A DNA stretch of 30,294 nucleotides from Bacteroidales bacterium UBA1223 (lineage in GTDB: Bacteria; Bacteroidota; Bacteroidia; Bacteroidales; P3). This document shows, in pieces, positions 15,218 to 24,378 of this stretch. The position numbers and the translations under genes are program-made. The stretch spans positions 1-30,294 of the forward strand of contig DBXB01000058.1 of assembly GCA_002309155.1 (NCBI GenBank), given 5' to 3'. Under the pieces are notes generated by a model, which had not been told where the DNA came from, made no database searches, and saw only the letters and a program-made list of their open reading frames with translations. The first letter of the stretch is position 1. Each line of letters starts with the position of its first letter.

Positions 15218-16192
15218 ATGAATCTCCTAAACGTATCCGGATCCCCTCATGTCCACAGTGATGAATCGACTAAGAAAATCATGTGGCGTGTTAATTTGGC
15301 ACTGGCCCCAATGCTCATTGTGGCTGTAGCTTTTTTCGGACTCAATGCCCTTCTTATCTCCGCTGTGTCGGTGGCGAGTTGCCTCCTGTTTCAGTGGCTC
15401 ATTGAGAAATTTATCATGAAAACGGAGTCTACCATCTGTGACGGTAGCGCTGTGGTCACTGGACTCCTGCTGGCGTTCAACGTGCCTGCCACCCGTGAGA
15501 TGATTTGGCTCGTTATCATCGCCGCCCTTGTCGCTATAGGTATCGGCAAGATGAGTTTCGGAGGTCTTGGCAAGAACCCCTTCAACCCGGCTCTCGTGGG
15601 TCGTGTCTTTATGCTCATCTCTTTCCCCGTGCAGATGACCACATGGCCTAAACCAGGCGAGAATCTCTTCTCTATGGTCAGCGTGCCCACCACCGATGCC
15701 ACCACCGGTGCAACTCCCCTGGGACTTATCAAGGAGGAGGGTATAGGAGCCGCCGGAGACATCTGGCAGTATTTCATCGGAAATATGGGAGGTTCTCTCG
15801 GCGAGGTCTCTGCTTTGGCAATCCTCATTGGTGCCGTTTATCTGCTTTGTCGCAAGGTTATCACTTGGCATATCCCGGTGTCCTTCATCGGCACAGCTTT
15901 TGTTTTCAGTGGAATCCTCTGGCTCTGTGACAAGACTGCTTTCCTTGATCCCGTGACGACTATTCTTACCGGAGGTATCATGCTTGGCGCTTGCTTCATG
16001 GCTACCGACATGGTGACATCACCTATGACCAAGGCGGGTCAGCTTGTCTTCGGTTTTGGCTGTGGTCTCCTCACAATCATCATCCGTAACTGGGGCAACT
16101 ATCCCGAGGGTGTCTCTTTCGCCATCCTGCTGATGAACTCAGTGACGCCACTACTTAACAGATGGTTCAAACCTAAACGGTTCGCTGTTTAA
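15218..16192 (+). CDS. rnfD: Rnf complex membrane subunit RnfD
   Basis: A 324-residue integral membrane protein with about nine or ten hydrophobic segments. The motif DATTGATPLGLIKEEG (around residues 168-183) holds the threonine that carries covalent FMN in RnfD and NqrB (S/TGAT). Other family marks are FGGLGKNPFNPALVGRVF, the FMN and ion-path stretch SGILWLCD and GGIMLGACFMATDMVTSP near the end. RnfD works with RnfG in electron transfer across the membrane and with ion pumping. It begins 40 nt after rnfC and lies in the middle of the operon. Confidence 0.95.
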   Translation: MNLLNVSGSPHVHSDESTKKIMWRVNLALAPMLIVAVAFFGLNALLISAVSVASCLLFQWLIEKFIMKTESTICDGSAVVTGLLLAFNVPATREMIWLVIIAALVAIGIGKMSFGGLGKNPFNPALVGRVFMLISFPVQMTTWPKPGENLFSMVSVPTTDATTGATPLGLIKEEGIGAAGDIWQYFIGNMGGSLGEVSALAILIGAVYLLCRKVITWHIPVSFIGTAFVFSGILWLCDKTAFLDPVTTILTGGIMLGACFMATDMVTSPMTKAGQLVFGFGCGLLTIIIRNWGNYPEGVSFAILLMNSVTPLLNRWFKPKRFAV

Positions 16193-16264
16193 CCCGATAA
16201 TCATTGTGGCTTATTTTTATATATTACTAAATTATATATAGTACAATCCCAAAAACTCAAAAAC

Positions 16265-16858
16265 ATGTCCAAGAAGGCAGAATCTACTCTCAAAAATATG
16301 CTCTTGTCACTTACCTGCATCGCTCTTGTGGCAAGTCTCTCCCTGGCTCTTGTCAACAATATGACAAAAGGACCTATCGAGGAGGTCAATAAGAAGAAGG
16401 TGGCTGAGGCTGTCGCCAAAGTGTTGCCTCCTTTCCAGGAATATACTGTTGACACCGTTGAGGTCCAGATGCCCAAAGGCCCTGCGTCGATGGCTCGTTT
16501 CACAGCCGTAGATGCTGAGGGTAATGTTGTCGGCAAGGCCGTTCAGAGCTTTGATGACAACGGTTTCGGTGGCAGACTTACCGCCATGGTCGGATTCGAT
16601 GTCGACGGGAACATCACAGGATATGAAATTCTGCAGTCATCCGAGACCCCTGGTCTTGGCGCAAAGGCTGACCAGTGGTTTCAGAAAGAGGGTAAAGGCA
16701 ATGTCATTGGTATGAATCCCGCCGACGGCATGACTGTTAAGAAAGACGGAGGCAATGTCGATGCCATTACCGGTTCCACTATTACTTCGAGAGCTTTCTG
16801 CCGCCTTGTGTCAACCGCCTATTCCGCAGTTTCGGGTGACTCTGGCGCAGAACAATAA
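16265..16858 (+). CDS. rnfG: Rnf complex FMN subunit RnfG
   Basis: A 197-residue protein with one N-terminal transmembrane helix (about 10-32) and an outward-facing FMN-binding domain. DAITGSTITSRAF at about 163-175 corresponds to the S/TGAT covalent-FMN motif, here written TGST; the acceptor threonine is kept. GFGGRLTAMVGFDVDGNITGYEILQSSETPGLG-like sequence (about 100-132) is typical of the FMN-binding domain shared with NqrC. The gene follows rnfD by 72 nt, the largest gap in the operon, but I see no promoter box in it. Confidence 0.93.
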   Translation: MSKKAESTLKNMLLSLTCIALVASLSLALVNNMTKGPIEEVNKKKVAEAVAKVLPPFQEYTVDTVEVQMPKGPASMARFTAVDAEGNVVGKAVQSFDDNGFGGRLTAMVGFDVDGNITGYEILQSSETPGLGAKADQWFQKEGKGNVIGMNPADGMTVKKDGGNVDAITGSTITSRAFCRLVSTAYSAVSGDSGAEQ

Positions 16859-16891
16859 TATTTTAAGTCAAACAATCTAGTCTCAGCATAT

Positions 16892-17476
16892 ATGAAAGCA
16901 AAAGATATCATTAAGAACGGTCTAATCAAAGAGAACCCGACATGGGTGCTTATCCTTGGTATGTGTCCCACACTTGCCACCACCACTTCGGCAATCAACG
17001 GACTGTGTATGGGTCTCGCCACGACATTCGTGCTTATGATGAGCAACATCGTTATTTCGCTCCTAAAGTCTGTGGTTCCCGATAAGGTTCGTATTCCTTG
17101 CTTTATCGTGGTTATCGCCACCTTCGTCACTATTGTACAGATGGTTATGCAGGGATTTATCCCCGACTTATATGCCTCACTTGGACTTTTCATACCTCTT
17201 ATTGTTGTCAACTGTATTGTGTTGGGTCGAGCCGAGGCTTTCGCATCCAAGAACAACGTTTGGCACTCATTCCTTGACGGTCTGTTCATGGGCCTTGGTT
17301 TTACGTGGGCGCTCACCCTTCTGGGTATAGTCCGCGAGGCCCTCGGCGCCGGCAGTTTCTTTGGAGTCAACTTCATCGGCGGAGCCGACGGTATGCTCCT
17401 CTTCATCCTTGCCCCCGGCGGCTTCATCTGCCTGGGTCTGCTGATGGCGCTTATCAACAGAATTAGAAAAGCGTGA
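16892..17476 (+). CDS. rnfE: Rnf complex membrane subunit RnfE
   Basis: A 194-residue membrane protein with about six hydrophobic segments. NPTWVLILGMCPTLATTTSA and VVNCIVLGRAEAFASKN mark it as RnfE. RnfA, the homologous inverted-topology subunit, has a different start and would read VNNFVLSRFLGICPF. The conserved cysteines in each half are placed to bind the intramembrane Fe-S centre shared with RnfA. It begins 33 nt after rnfG. No rnfA follows: the next reading frame 92 nt on is a large secreted protein. Confidence 0.93.
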   Translation: MKAKDIIKNGLIKENPTWVLILGMCPTLATTTSAINGLCMGLATTFVLMMSNIVISLLKSVVPDKVRIPCFIVVIATFVTIVQMVMQGFIPDLYASLGLFIPLIVVNCIVLGRAEAFASKNNVWHSFLDGLFMGLGFTWALTLLGIVREALGAGSFFGVNFIGGADGMLLFILAPGGFICLGLLMALINRIRKA

Positions 17477-17568
17477 TTGTTTTTAACAATTTTTAATAAA
17501 TATTATCTGACTTTTTCTAAGGCAGGAGACACAAATATATCAGAAATAAACTGACAAATTATATAACA

Positions 17569-20500
17569 ATGAAAAAAGCGGCATTTTTATTCTTTTTGTT
17601 ACTGCTTTCGGTGTACGGTAAGGCACAGCAACAGGGAAATGATGTGTACCTTACTGCCGGAAGCAATGGTACGCTGTGTGCTATGGCTCCCAACGCAGAC
17701 CAGTCCGCCACTTATCTCTCTATCTACAGCGAAGGTGACGGTAACGGTCATTACACCGCTGGACCGTACGACCGCTATATTATAGTGGATTCGGGTGAAT
17801 GTGAGGGCGAGAGGTCGATGAGTTTCTATTTCACTTCATTCGACATTCATCCAAGCGATACCTTGTTTATCTATGACGGACAGTCGTTAAACGCGCCGTT
17901 GTTGATTGCCTGCAACAACAATATGAATCCGCAGATTAATACAACTATCTTCCCGTCACAGCTCAATACATCGGGCAGACTCACACTTCGTTTCAAGACG
18001 AATGGTGATACTCTCGTGGGTGCAGGTTTCGCTATCTCCGTCCAGTGCCGTGACAAGTGTGAGACAGTGACGCCGGTAATCGACACGTTCTTCTATAAAA
18101 CGAAGAACGGAGTAATCGTGGATACAGGCTATACACGCTGGGTGACGGTATACGACACTATGTGGAATGTAGATTCCACAGAGTACACTCTCGATACTCA
18201 GTTTTTCCGTGGAGTCCACCTCTGTCTTGGCGAAGGCGTGATTTTCAATGGTCATGGTGTCTATACCAACTATTACGGATACCACCCCTCTGACAGTTGG
18301 TCGCTCTTTGAGTGGAATTTTGGCAACGGTGACGATTCTGCGGGCATGAATCTAATAAATGTACCTGCCCGTTACCGTGACCTCGACTGCTATGATGTCA
18401 CACTCTCCATCACCGACAGTCGTGGTTGTAAGTCTACAATGATGGAGACGGTGAAGGTGCGTGTGGCGCAGAACCCTATCAAGACCATCTTCGACCTTAA
18501 CCCAATGTGTGTCACCGACTCGGTCCTCGTCAATATCGGTTATGAGGGATCCAACTCCACTATTACCATGACACGCATCACCTTCAATAAAACCAAGTCG
18601 CGTTCCATTAACTGCAAGACCTTCATCCCTGACGCCGGTCCTAATCACCCATGCCCAGCAGGTGACAACGAGAACTGTTTCCGTGCGCCAATTCCTTTCG
18701 ACGATTTCCCTGCAGGTAGAGTTGTGCAGTCGGGTGAGGATGTCTGCTCAGTCTGTATCAACTGGGAGCACTCATTCCTTGGAGACGTCCGTGGATACCT
18801 TGTCTGCCCCACAGGGCAAATGGCTACTTTATGGCATGGACAGAATGGTTATGATCCGACAATTCCCAAAGACCCAGTGACTGGTGCTATCCTTCTGGAA
18901 GAAGGTCAATGGAATGGAGGTGGCCGTTACATAGGTATTCCTTATGGAGGTCAAAATGATAATAATGGAGATGTGTACAGCTGTGGCGGTTTTGACAATA
19001 AATGCGATTCTGTTTGTAATATGTATGGTATTGGCTATGATTACTGTTTCTCTCGTAATGGTAATTATACCACTTGGACTGGTCATGCCTGCAATACTGA
19101 CAGTCCAATTGCAAATGACTATTTCTGCAAAAATGGTGGCACAGGCTGTTATGGAGGTACTGGTGACGACACTATTGTTCCTGAGCAACAATTTGAACAG
19201 ATACCTCCTCCTTTCTACAATGCTGGTTATACCGCTCCTGCGAGTACAACGAGGACAAAAAAATGGAGTGACCATGAGAATCAGACGGGATATTATATTC
19301 CGGTGTCTGACTTCCATGAATTGGAAGGTTGCCCTCTGAACGGAGAGTGGTCTATACGTGTTTGTGACACATGGGGTTCGGATAACGGTTGGATTTTTGA
19401 ATGGGCACTCGACTTCTGTGGCATCAGTTCCGGTCAGGGTTGTGAATACCAGGTGGGTATTGACTCCGTGGTTTGGAAACCGGATACTAGTTATGGCGAT
19501 TTTGATCAAGGTTATTGGAGAGGTCTGCATATCGATATGACAAATCCTACCAGATCGGTTATCAAGAGTCCTGATACAGCAGGTCATTTCCCGATCAATG
19601 TCAAGATTTACGATGAATTTGGATGCGTATGGGATACTAATACCTCAATACGCACAGTATGGTCTCCTATTCCTAATGTTGGCGACACCCTGTTGATCTG
19701 CGATGTCGAGCAGGTTGTCCTCGATGCCAAGGATAGACACACCCATCAGTCTGTCCAGTCCTATAAATGGGAACCTTTCGGTCAGATTACCGACACTATC
19801 CATACCGCTTCGATGATGGGAGCATCGACACTCTATACTGTCGAGGTGGAGAATAATATGGAAGGTATCACCTGCCGAGCGCGAGATTCAGTACGTGTCA
19901 ATATCAACCGTCAGCCACTGCCTAACTTCGACCCGGGAGTCTATCCTCTTGAAGGTTGCGAGCCGTATACTATACATTTCGAGAATACCTCGCAGTATGG
20001 TGACAAATTCCTTTGGGTGTTTGGCGATGGAGATTCCTCTACGGCAAAGAGTCCCACACATACCTTCGGCACCGGCCAGTACAACTTCAAATACTATGTG
20101 GAAAGCAACGACGGATGTAAAGACTCTCTGGTATACACCGACTTGATTACTGTCTATTCAAGCCCTGTGGCACGCTTCTCGTGGGAGCCTATGAACCCCA
20201 CCGTGATGCATCCGTCGGTGACATTCCAGAACCTCACCATCCCGCAGTCGGACGACAACCATTACTACTGGGAGATTCAATATGATCGTGACAACCACAT
20301 ATCGTACCATACTCTCACCGATGTCAACCCGACATTTGAGTGGACTACCGATGGAGAGGATATCTCAGGCAACTATATCGCACGTCTTATCGCAATGACC
20401 GAGAATATGGGACCTAGTGGTAATATTGTCGAATGCCGCGACACTATTGAGAACAGCATTCTCCTGGTCAACGACTTCCTCCAGTTCCCCAATGTGGTTA

Positions 20501-20757
20501 CTCCTAACGGTGACGGCATCAACGACAAGTTCATCGTCCGTAACCTTGTCGACGGTCTGGGTTATCCCAACAACTCACTCGCCATCTACGACCGCTGGGG
20601 TAAGAGGGTCTTCTATAAAGAGAATATCTCCAGCGATGACGACTTCTGGGATCCAGCGGAAGACAACATCCCGGCAGGTACCTACTTCTGGCGTTTCACC
20701 GGTAAGGGTTACCTCGGCGACATACAACGCAACGGTGTCGTAGAAGTTATCAAGTAA
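17569..20757 (+). CDS. Large multidomain surface protein with gliding-type (T9SS type B) C terminus
   Basis: A 1062-residue exported protein. The signal peptide is about 1-19. Residues about 40-165 look like a CUB-type domain (YDRYIIVDSGECEGERSMSFYF, FDIHPSDTLFIYDG, GRLTLRFKTNGD). About 215-300 look like a PKD domain (FEWNFGNGDDS). About 385-625 contain the two halves of a proprotein-convertase P domain: INWEHSFLGDVRGYLVCPTG, and LNGEWSIRVCDTWGSDNGW with EWALDF. They are separated by a Gly/Asn/Cys/Tyr-rich insert. A second PKD-like domain is near 790-870 (FLWVFGDGDSSTAKSPTHTF). The end is a CHU_C domain: FPNVVTPNGDGINDKF, LAIYDRWGKRVFYKE, PAGTYFWRFTGKG. It is probably exported by T9SS and attached to the surface. 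Substrate or partner is unknown. Confidence 0.88.
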   Translation: MKKAAFLFFLLLLSVYGKAQQQGNDVYLTAGSNGTLCAMAPNADQSATYLSIYSEGDGNGHYTAGPYDRYIIVDSGECEGERSMSFYFTSFDIHPSDTLFIYDGQSLNAPLLIACNNNMNPQINTTIFPSQLNTSGRLTLRFKTNGDTLVGAGFAISVQCRDKCETVTPVIDTFFYKTKNGVIVDTGYTRWVTVYDTMWNVDSTEYTLDTQFFRGVHLCLGEGVIFNGHGVYTNYYGYHPSDSWSLFEWNFGNGDDSAGMNLINVPARYRDLDCYDVTLSITDSRGCKSTMMETVKVRVAQNPIKTIFDLNPMCVTDSVLVNIGYEGSNSTITMTRITFNKTKSRSINCKTFIPDAGPNHPCPAGDNENCFRAPIPFDDFPAGRVVQSGEDVCSVCINWEHSFLGDVRGYLVCPTGQMATLWHGQNGYDPTIPKDPVTGAILLEEGQWNGGGRYIGIPYGGQNDNNGDVYSCGGFDNKCDSVCNMYGIGYDYCFSRNGNYTTWTGHACNTDSPIANDYFCKNGGTGCYGGTGDDTIVPEQQFEQIPPPFYNAGYTAPASTTRTKKWSDHENQTGYYIPVSDFHELEGCPLNGEWSIRVCDTWGSDNGWIFEWALDFCGISSGQGCEYQVGIDSVVWKPDTSYGDFDQGYWRGLHIDMTNPTRSVIKSPDTAGHFPINVKIYDEFGCVWDTNTSIRTVWSPIPNVGDTLLICDVEQVVLDAKDRHTHQSVQSYKWEPFGQITDTIHTASMMGASTLYTVEVENNMEGITCRARDSVRVNINRQPLPNFDPGVYPLEGCEPYTIHFENTSQYGDKFLWVFGDGDSSTAKSPTHTFGTGQYNFKYYVESNDGCKDSLVYTDLITVYSSPVARFSWEPMNPTVMHPSVTFQNLTIPQSDDNHYYWEIQYDRDNHISYHTLTDVNPTFEWTTDGEDISGNYIARLIAMTENMGPSGNIVECRDTIENSILLVNDFLQFPNVVTPNGDGINDKFIVRNLVDGLGYPNNSLAIYDRWGKRVFYKENISSDDDFWDPAEDNIPAGTYFWRFTGKGYLGDIQRNGVVEVIK

Positions 20758-20775
20758 ATCGTTTAACAATGAATA

Positions 20776-20807
20776 GAAACAAGCCCGCACATGTGCGGGC
20801 TTGTTTC
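20776..20807. terminator. Bidirectional terminator, perfect 32-bp palindrome
   Basis: The sequence is perfectly self-complementary over 2 x 16 bp with a GC-rich middle and T-rich ends on both strands. It lies between the convergent surface-protein gene and the beta-galactosidase gene, 19 nt and 4 nt from their stops, and can serve both. Confidence 0.92.
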
Positions 20808-20810
20808 GTT

Positions 20811-23800
20811 TTATTCTGTGATTCCGTTTATCTCGTCAATCATCAGCCAGGCCTTGTTGCCTTTGTAGGTATGCCAGTCGGGTAGGGTGGAGGGGTGTAT
20901 GATTCTTATCTTTATCTTCTTGCCGACAGTCGTCAAGTTTCCGTCATCGCTTGCGAAAACGACCCTCTCTCTGCCATGTCTCTCGTCCTTTATTGCTCTC
21001 GTTAGTGCAAGGTCGCTCCATTCACCTTTTCGTTGATTCCATACCTGCACCTTCTCTGGAGCCATCACCCATGCATCGGGCGCATGTCCGAAACTCAATA
21101 CCAATCTCTTTATTCCTCTTTTCTTTAGCTTCACCTTCATATTCAGCGTGTCCACGCCTTCCCATCCAGCCCAGCCGTCGTTCCAGTCGCCGGCAACGCC
21201 GTGCTTGTCGTCATATAGTGTAGATGGAAAAACCTTGTTGTAGGGGGCTGTAGGAGGATCGGTTACATTGACTGTCTTTACAGCATTTTCAGGCTTTTTA
21301 TACTCCAATGGCTTGTCGATAAGATGGTTTTTGTCAAAAGCGTTGTTTGAGTTTAGATTTGTCAATGCCATTCTGTGATGAGGTTCAAATGTGAATCTGA
21401 AGGTATATGTGCTGTCACCGCTGAGACGGTATTTCTCTCGTACTCCTGGACCGCAAGTGGCGGTGCCGAGACCGGCAACACGGCTGTCGATGTTGAGAAT
21501 GCTGTATAGGCTGTCGGGTTTTGGCATCTTCCACCAGCGGTCGTAAGCGGCGACAACGCTGTCCTCGTAGTCGTGCTGACTGAAATTGAACAACTGGCAG
21601 CAGTCAATGGCTATCTGCAATGCCTGCTGGCTGTTGCGGTCGCTTAAGTCCAGCAGATATGCCTCTCGGTTGCCTTCTTCTTGTGGAACAGCGTGATACT
21701 TTGTGTTGTCACCATGTCTGGACCATTTTCCGTAGCGTCCTGCAGTGCGACGGTCAGGATAGCGCTCGGCATCGTAACCCCACCACGTTGTCTCGCCAAA
21801 TGAGCGTGGTAACTTGGCTTGCAGTCCTACACGGGCAAAGGTCTTGAAGACTCCCTCTCCTTGCAGCCGGACGCTTATATGCATTGAACCGTCCATGGCT
21901 ATCTCAATGATTTCTCTTACGGGCATTGCACCACCGTCGCTGTTCACTAGCTCGTATTCCATAACCACCTCTGCTGCCGCACATCGCTGACTGTCGGTAA
22001 CAAGGTCATTGATTTTCAATTTAACATTTTCAATTTTCAATTTCTGAAGTCTTTCCCATGCTGCCGCTCCGTTGCGGTCGGCACGGTCGTTTTGTGTCGG
22101 TGGCCGCCACAGGTTAAGGTGGAGGTCCCGCAGCATCTCCTGCCCTTGCCAAAGGTATTGTTTTATCTCGCCGGTCAACTTGTCTATGGAGATGGAGAAA
22201 TCCTTCCCTTTGATAGTTCCACTTTTTAAATCAATATCCAATGGCTCTTTCGTGAATCTTTTTGGAATAACAGGTTCCAGAGGTGTGAAGGTGAGCTCGG
22301 TCGGTGTCATTTCGCCATACACAGCCCTTACCTCCTCCATACAAGCGTAGGGGTTGCCGTAGGCGTCGCAGATGCCGTTGGCGCAGAAATCGTTGTCATT
22401 GCCGATTCCCGGCAACTCGCCGAGGTCGCCCCCGAGCGATATTTGCGGATAGCGGTAGAAGACATCGACTATGCCTTTATCCATGGGCAGGGGAGGTGTG
22501 CGGTCTATGCCCTGATCCTGCCAGTCCCAGATGAAACCGCCCTGCAGGTTGGGATATTTTCTGATGGTGTCCCAATAGTCGCTAAGTCCTCCCATACTGT
22601 TGCCCATAGCATGACAGTATTCCACCATTATGTAAGGTCTTCCGCTGGTGTCGGTGAGGGCGTAGTGCGACAGATAGTCCACACTGGGATACATTATTCC
22701 CACAATATCGGTGTTCCAGTCCAGCTCCGCACGTTCGTAACTTACAGGACGTGTGGGGTCGGTTGCTTTGGTGCGGCGGTATGCCTCTTCAAAGCAGACG
22801 CCGTTGCCACACTCGTTTCCCAACGACCAGACAATCACCGACGGGTGGTTGCGGTCTCGTTGAATCATATTGTTGACACGGTACCAGATGGGTTCAGTCC
22901 AGTCTTCTTTCTTAGCTAAGCTGTTTTTGCCGTAGCCCTGTGCGTGGCTCTCGTTGTTCGCCTCATCCCATACGTAAAGACCGTAGCGATCGCAGAGGTC
23001 ATACCAGTATTCGTCGTCTGGATAATGGCAAGTCCTCACCGCATTGATGTTGTTCTCCTTCATCAGGCGGACATCTCTTTCCATATCCTCACGGCTCACA
23101 ACGTGGCCTGTAAAGGCGTTGTGCTCGTGGCGGTTCACGCCTTTGATGGTTACCGGTTTTCCATTGACGCACAGCAGGCCGTTCTTAATCTCCACCGTGC
23201 GGAAACCTATCTGTTTCTCGATGGTCTGGATGATATCGCCGTTTTTGTCTTTAAGTTTGATAGTGATGGGATAAAGATTCGGACTCTCTGCCGACCAGGG
23301 ACTCACACCAGCGATTTTGATCTCCCTGTGGCAGAGTAGGAGAGCGGTGTCGAGTTCGAAGAAAGACATTGTCTTTTCGACATGCAAAGCAGGGACAGAT
23401 ACTTCCGCAATCAGACCGTCACTGTGACCGTGGCCGTATATTGTCAGGCTCAGCTTGCCAGTGCTATAGTCTGCGGTGTCCAATGTGGCGTCAATGCGGT
23501 AGTCAGTGATATGGTTCTTCGGCAGACTGTATAGAGTCACGTCACGGGTGATGCCACTCATCCGCCACATATCCTGGCATTCCAGATAACTGCCGTCGCA
23601 CCAGCGATGCAGGATGATGCAGATGCGGTTCTTTCCAGTATGCACATAGTTGCCAATCTCCCATTCCGCAGGAGTTTTAGAGTCCTCGCTATAACCGACG
23701 AACTCGCCGTTCACATACAGTTCTACGGCTGACGAGGCGGCACCAATGCGGAAATAGATGCTACGTCCGTCCCAACTCTCAGGAATTATCACATCCTTGG

Positions 23801-24197
23801 CGTAGACTCCCGTGGGGTTATATGCCCGAGGTGCATGAGGCGGGTCGCTCGGAAACTCGTTTCTCATATTCACATAGACAGGGATGCCATAGCCCTGCAA
23901 TTCAAGGTTGCCGGGCACAACGATGCTGCCCCAATGGTTTAAATCCTGGCTCGGGTCGAAATCTGGCGTAATGTAGGCGCCCTTTTCCAGTCCACGGTGC
24001 ACATACTCCGCCCGCTCGTAGAACAGGAACGCCCACATGCCATCGAGGTTCATCACCCACTGGCTGTCGGCAGGGATAATGTCGCTATGTGGAGTCACCT
24101 TGCCCACCTGCCATACCGACAGGTTGTCCCAATAGTCTTGGGCCCTGGCACTGCACATTAACAGGATGGCGACGAAGAATATGATGTTTTTTTTCAT
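20811..24197 (-). CDS. Exported GH2 beta-galactosidase (LacZ family)
   Basis: An 1128-residue GH2 enzyme of LacZ architecture that cleaves terminal beta-galactosides. A signal peptide (about 1-19, ending SARA) sends it to the periplasm or beyond. Sugar-binding and Ig-like domains occupy about 40-335. The TIM barrel (about 336-630) has IKGVNRHEHN, SLGNEC with acid/base Glu462, and EYCHAMGNS with nucleophile Glu526. The Ig-like domain and the small-chain domain follow (about 640-990). Beyond the normal LacZ end about 120 residues form an extra jelly-roll-like domain (PSTLYDDKHGVAGDWNDGWAG), perhaps carbohydrate-binding. An AATTTTC heptad array (22011-22045) lies within the frame and encodes a Lys/Ile/Asn-rich stretch at about 717-730, between two domains. 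No polysaccharide-locus partners (SusC/D) are visible nearby. Confidence 0.93.
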   Translation of the reverse strand: MKKNIIFFVAILLMCSARAQDYWDNLSVWQVGKVTPHSDIIPADSQWVMNLDGMWAFLFYERAEYVHRGLEKGAYITPDFDPSQDLNHWGSIVVPGNLELQGYGIPVYVNMRNEFPSDPPHAPRAYNPTGVYAKDVIIPESWDGRSIYFRIGAASSAVELYVNGEFVGYSEDSKTPAEWEIGNYVHTGKNRICIILHRWCDGSYLECQDMWRMSGITRDVTLYSLPKNHITDYRIDATLDTADYSTGKLSLTIYGHGHSDGLIAEVSVPALHVEKTMSFFELDTALLLCHREIKIAGVSPWSAESPNLYPITIKLKDKNGDIIQTIEKQIGFRTVEIKNGLLCVNGKPVTIKGVNRHEHNAFTGHVVSREDMERDVRLMKENNINAVRTCHYPDDEYWYDLCDRYGLYVWDEANNESHAQGYGKNSLAKKEDWTEPIWYRVNNMIQRDRNHPSVIVWSLGNECGNGVCFEEAYRRTKATDPTRPVSYERAELDWNTDIVGIMYPSVDYLSHYALTDTSGRPYIMVEYCHAMGNSMGGLSDYWDTIRKYPNLQGGFIWDWQDQGIDRTPPLPMDKGIVDVFYRYPQISLGGDLGELPGIGNDNDFCANGICDAYGNPYACMEEVRAVYGEMTPTELTFTPLEPVIPKRFTKEPLDIDLKSGTIKGKDFSISIDKLTGEIKQYLWQGQEMLRDLHLNLWRPPTQNDRADRNGAAAWERLQKLKIENVKLKINDLVTDSQRCAAAEVVMEYELVNSDGGAMPVREIIEIAMDGSMHISVRLQGEGVFKTFARVGLQAKLPRSFGETTWWGYDAERYPDRRTAGRYGKWSRHGDNTKYHAVPQEEGNREAYLLDLSDRNSQQALQIAIDCCQLFNFSQHDYEDSVVAAYDRWWKMPKPDSLYSILNIDSRVAGLGTATCGPGVREKYRLSGDSTYTFRFTFEPHHRMALTNLNSNNAFDKNHLIDKPLEYKKPENAVKTVNVTDPPTAPYNKVFPSTLYDDKHGVAGDWNDGWAGWEGVDTLNMKVKLKKRGIKRLVLSFGHAPDAWVMAPEKVQVWNQRKGEWSDLALTRAIKDERHGRERVVFASDDGNLTTVGKKIKIRIIHPSTLPDWHTYKGNKAWLMIDEINGITE
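22011..22045 (+). repeat. Five-unit 7-bp array inside lacZ
   Basis: On the plus strand five consecutive heptamers resemble AATTTTC: GATTTTC, AATTTAA, CATTTTC, AATTTTC and AATTTCT. The array lies in the coding sequence of the minus-strand beta-galactosidase and is read in frame. The same unit and array length occur in rsgA. Confidence 0.75.
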
Positions 24198-24208
24198 TAT
24201 TTATAGAG

Positions 24209-24274
24209 ATAGTAAAATAATAAGGTGAAATGAGAATAACTTCTTTTAACTTCCCAATTTTTAATCGTTACTAA
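24209..24274 (+). repeat. Dispersed intergenic element, short copy
   Basis: The left 16 nt (ATAGTAAAATAATAAG) are identical to 27223-27238. The right 39 nt (24236-24274) align with 27348-27387 at about 32 of 39 positions. The middle is 11 nt, where the other copy has a tandem array. It lies in the leader of the beta-galactosidase gene, 12 nt before its start. Confidence 0.7.
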
Positions 24275-24293
24275 AGGTGTTACTTTCTGAATG

Positions 24294-24301
24294 CAAAAAT
24301 A
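24294..24301 (-). promoter_or_regulatory. -7 promoter box of the beta-galactosidase gene
   Basis: The minus strand reads TATTTTTG, an exact TAnnTTTG match, 97 nt before the start codon. The dispersed element then lies in the transcribed leader. No clear -33 box. Confidence 0.45.
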
Positions 24302-24343
24302 CATCTTTTTTCTCTGTAATCATAGCATGTTGCGAAAAAATCA

Positions 24344-24351
24344 TAATTTTG
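24344..24351 (+). promoter_or_regulatory. -7 promoter box of rsgA
   Basis: TAATTTTG matches TAnnTTTG exactly and lies 27 nt before the chosen rsgA start. It is divergent from the lacZ box at 24294-24301. Its position inside the longer upstream reading frame supports the later start codon. Confidence 0.6.
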
Positions 24352-24378
24352 CACGTCGAAACACTGTGGCGTTTTATA

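Noticed and set aside
24277..24378. Upstream start for RsgA, adding 34 residues
   Set aside because: The extension covers the TAnnTTTG promoter box and is unlike the family N terminus.
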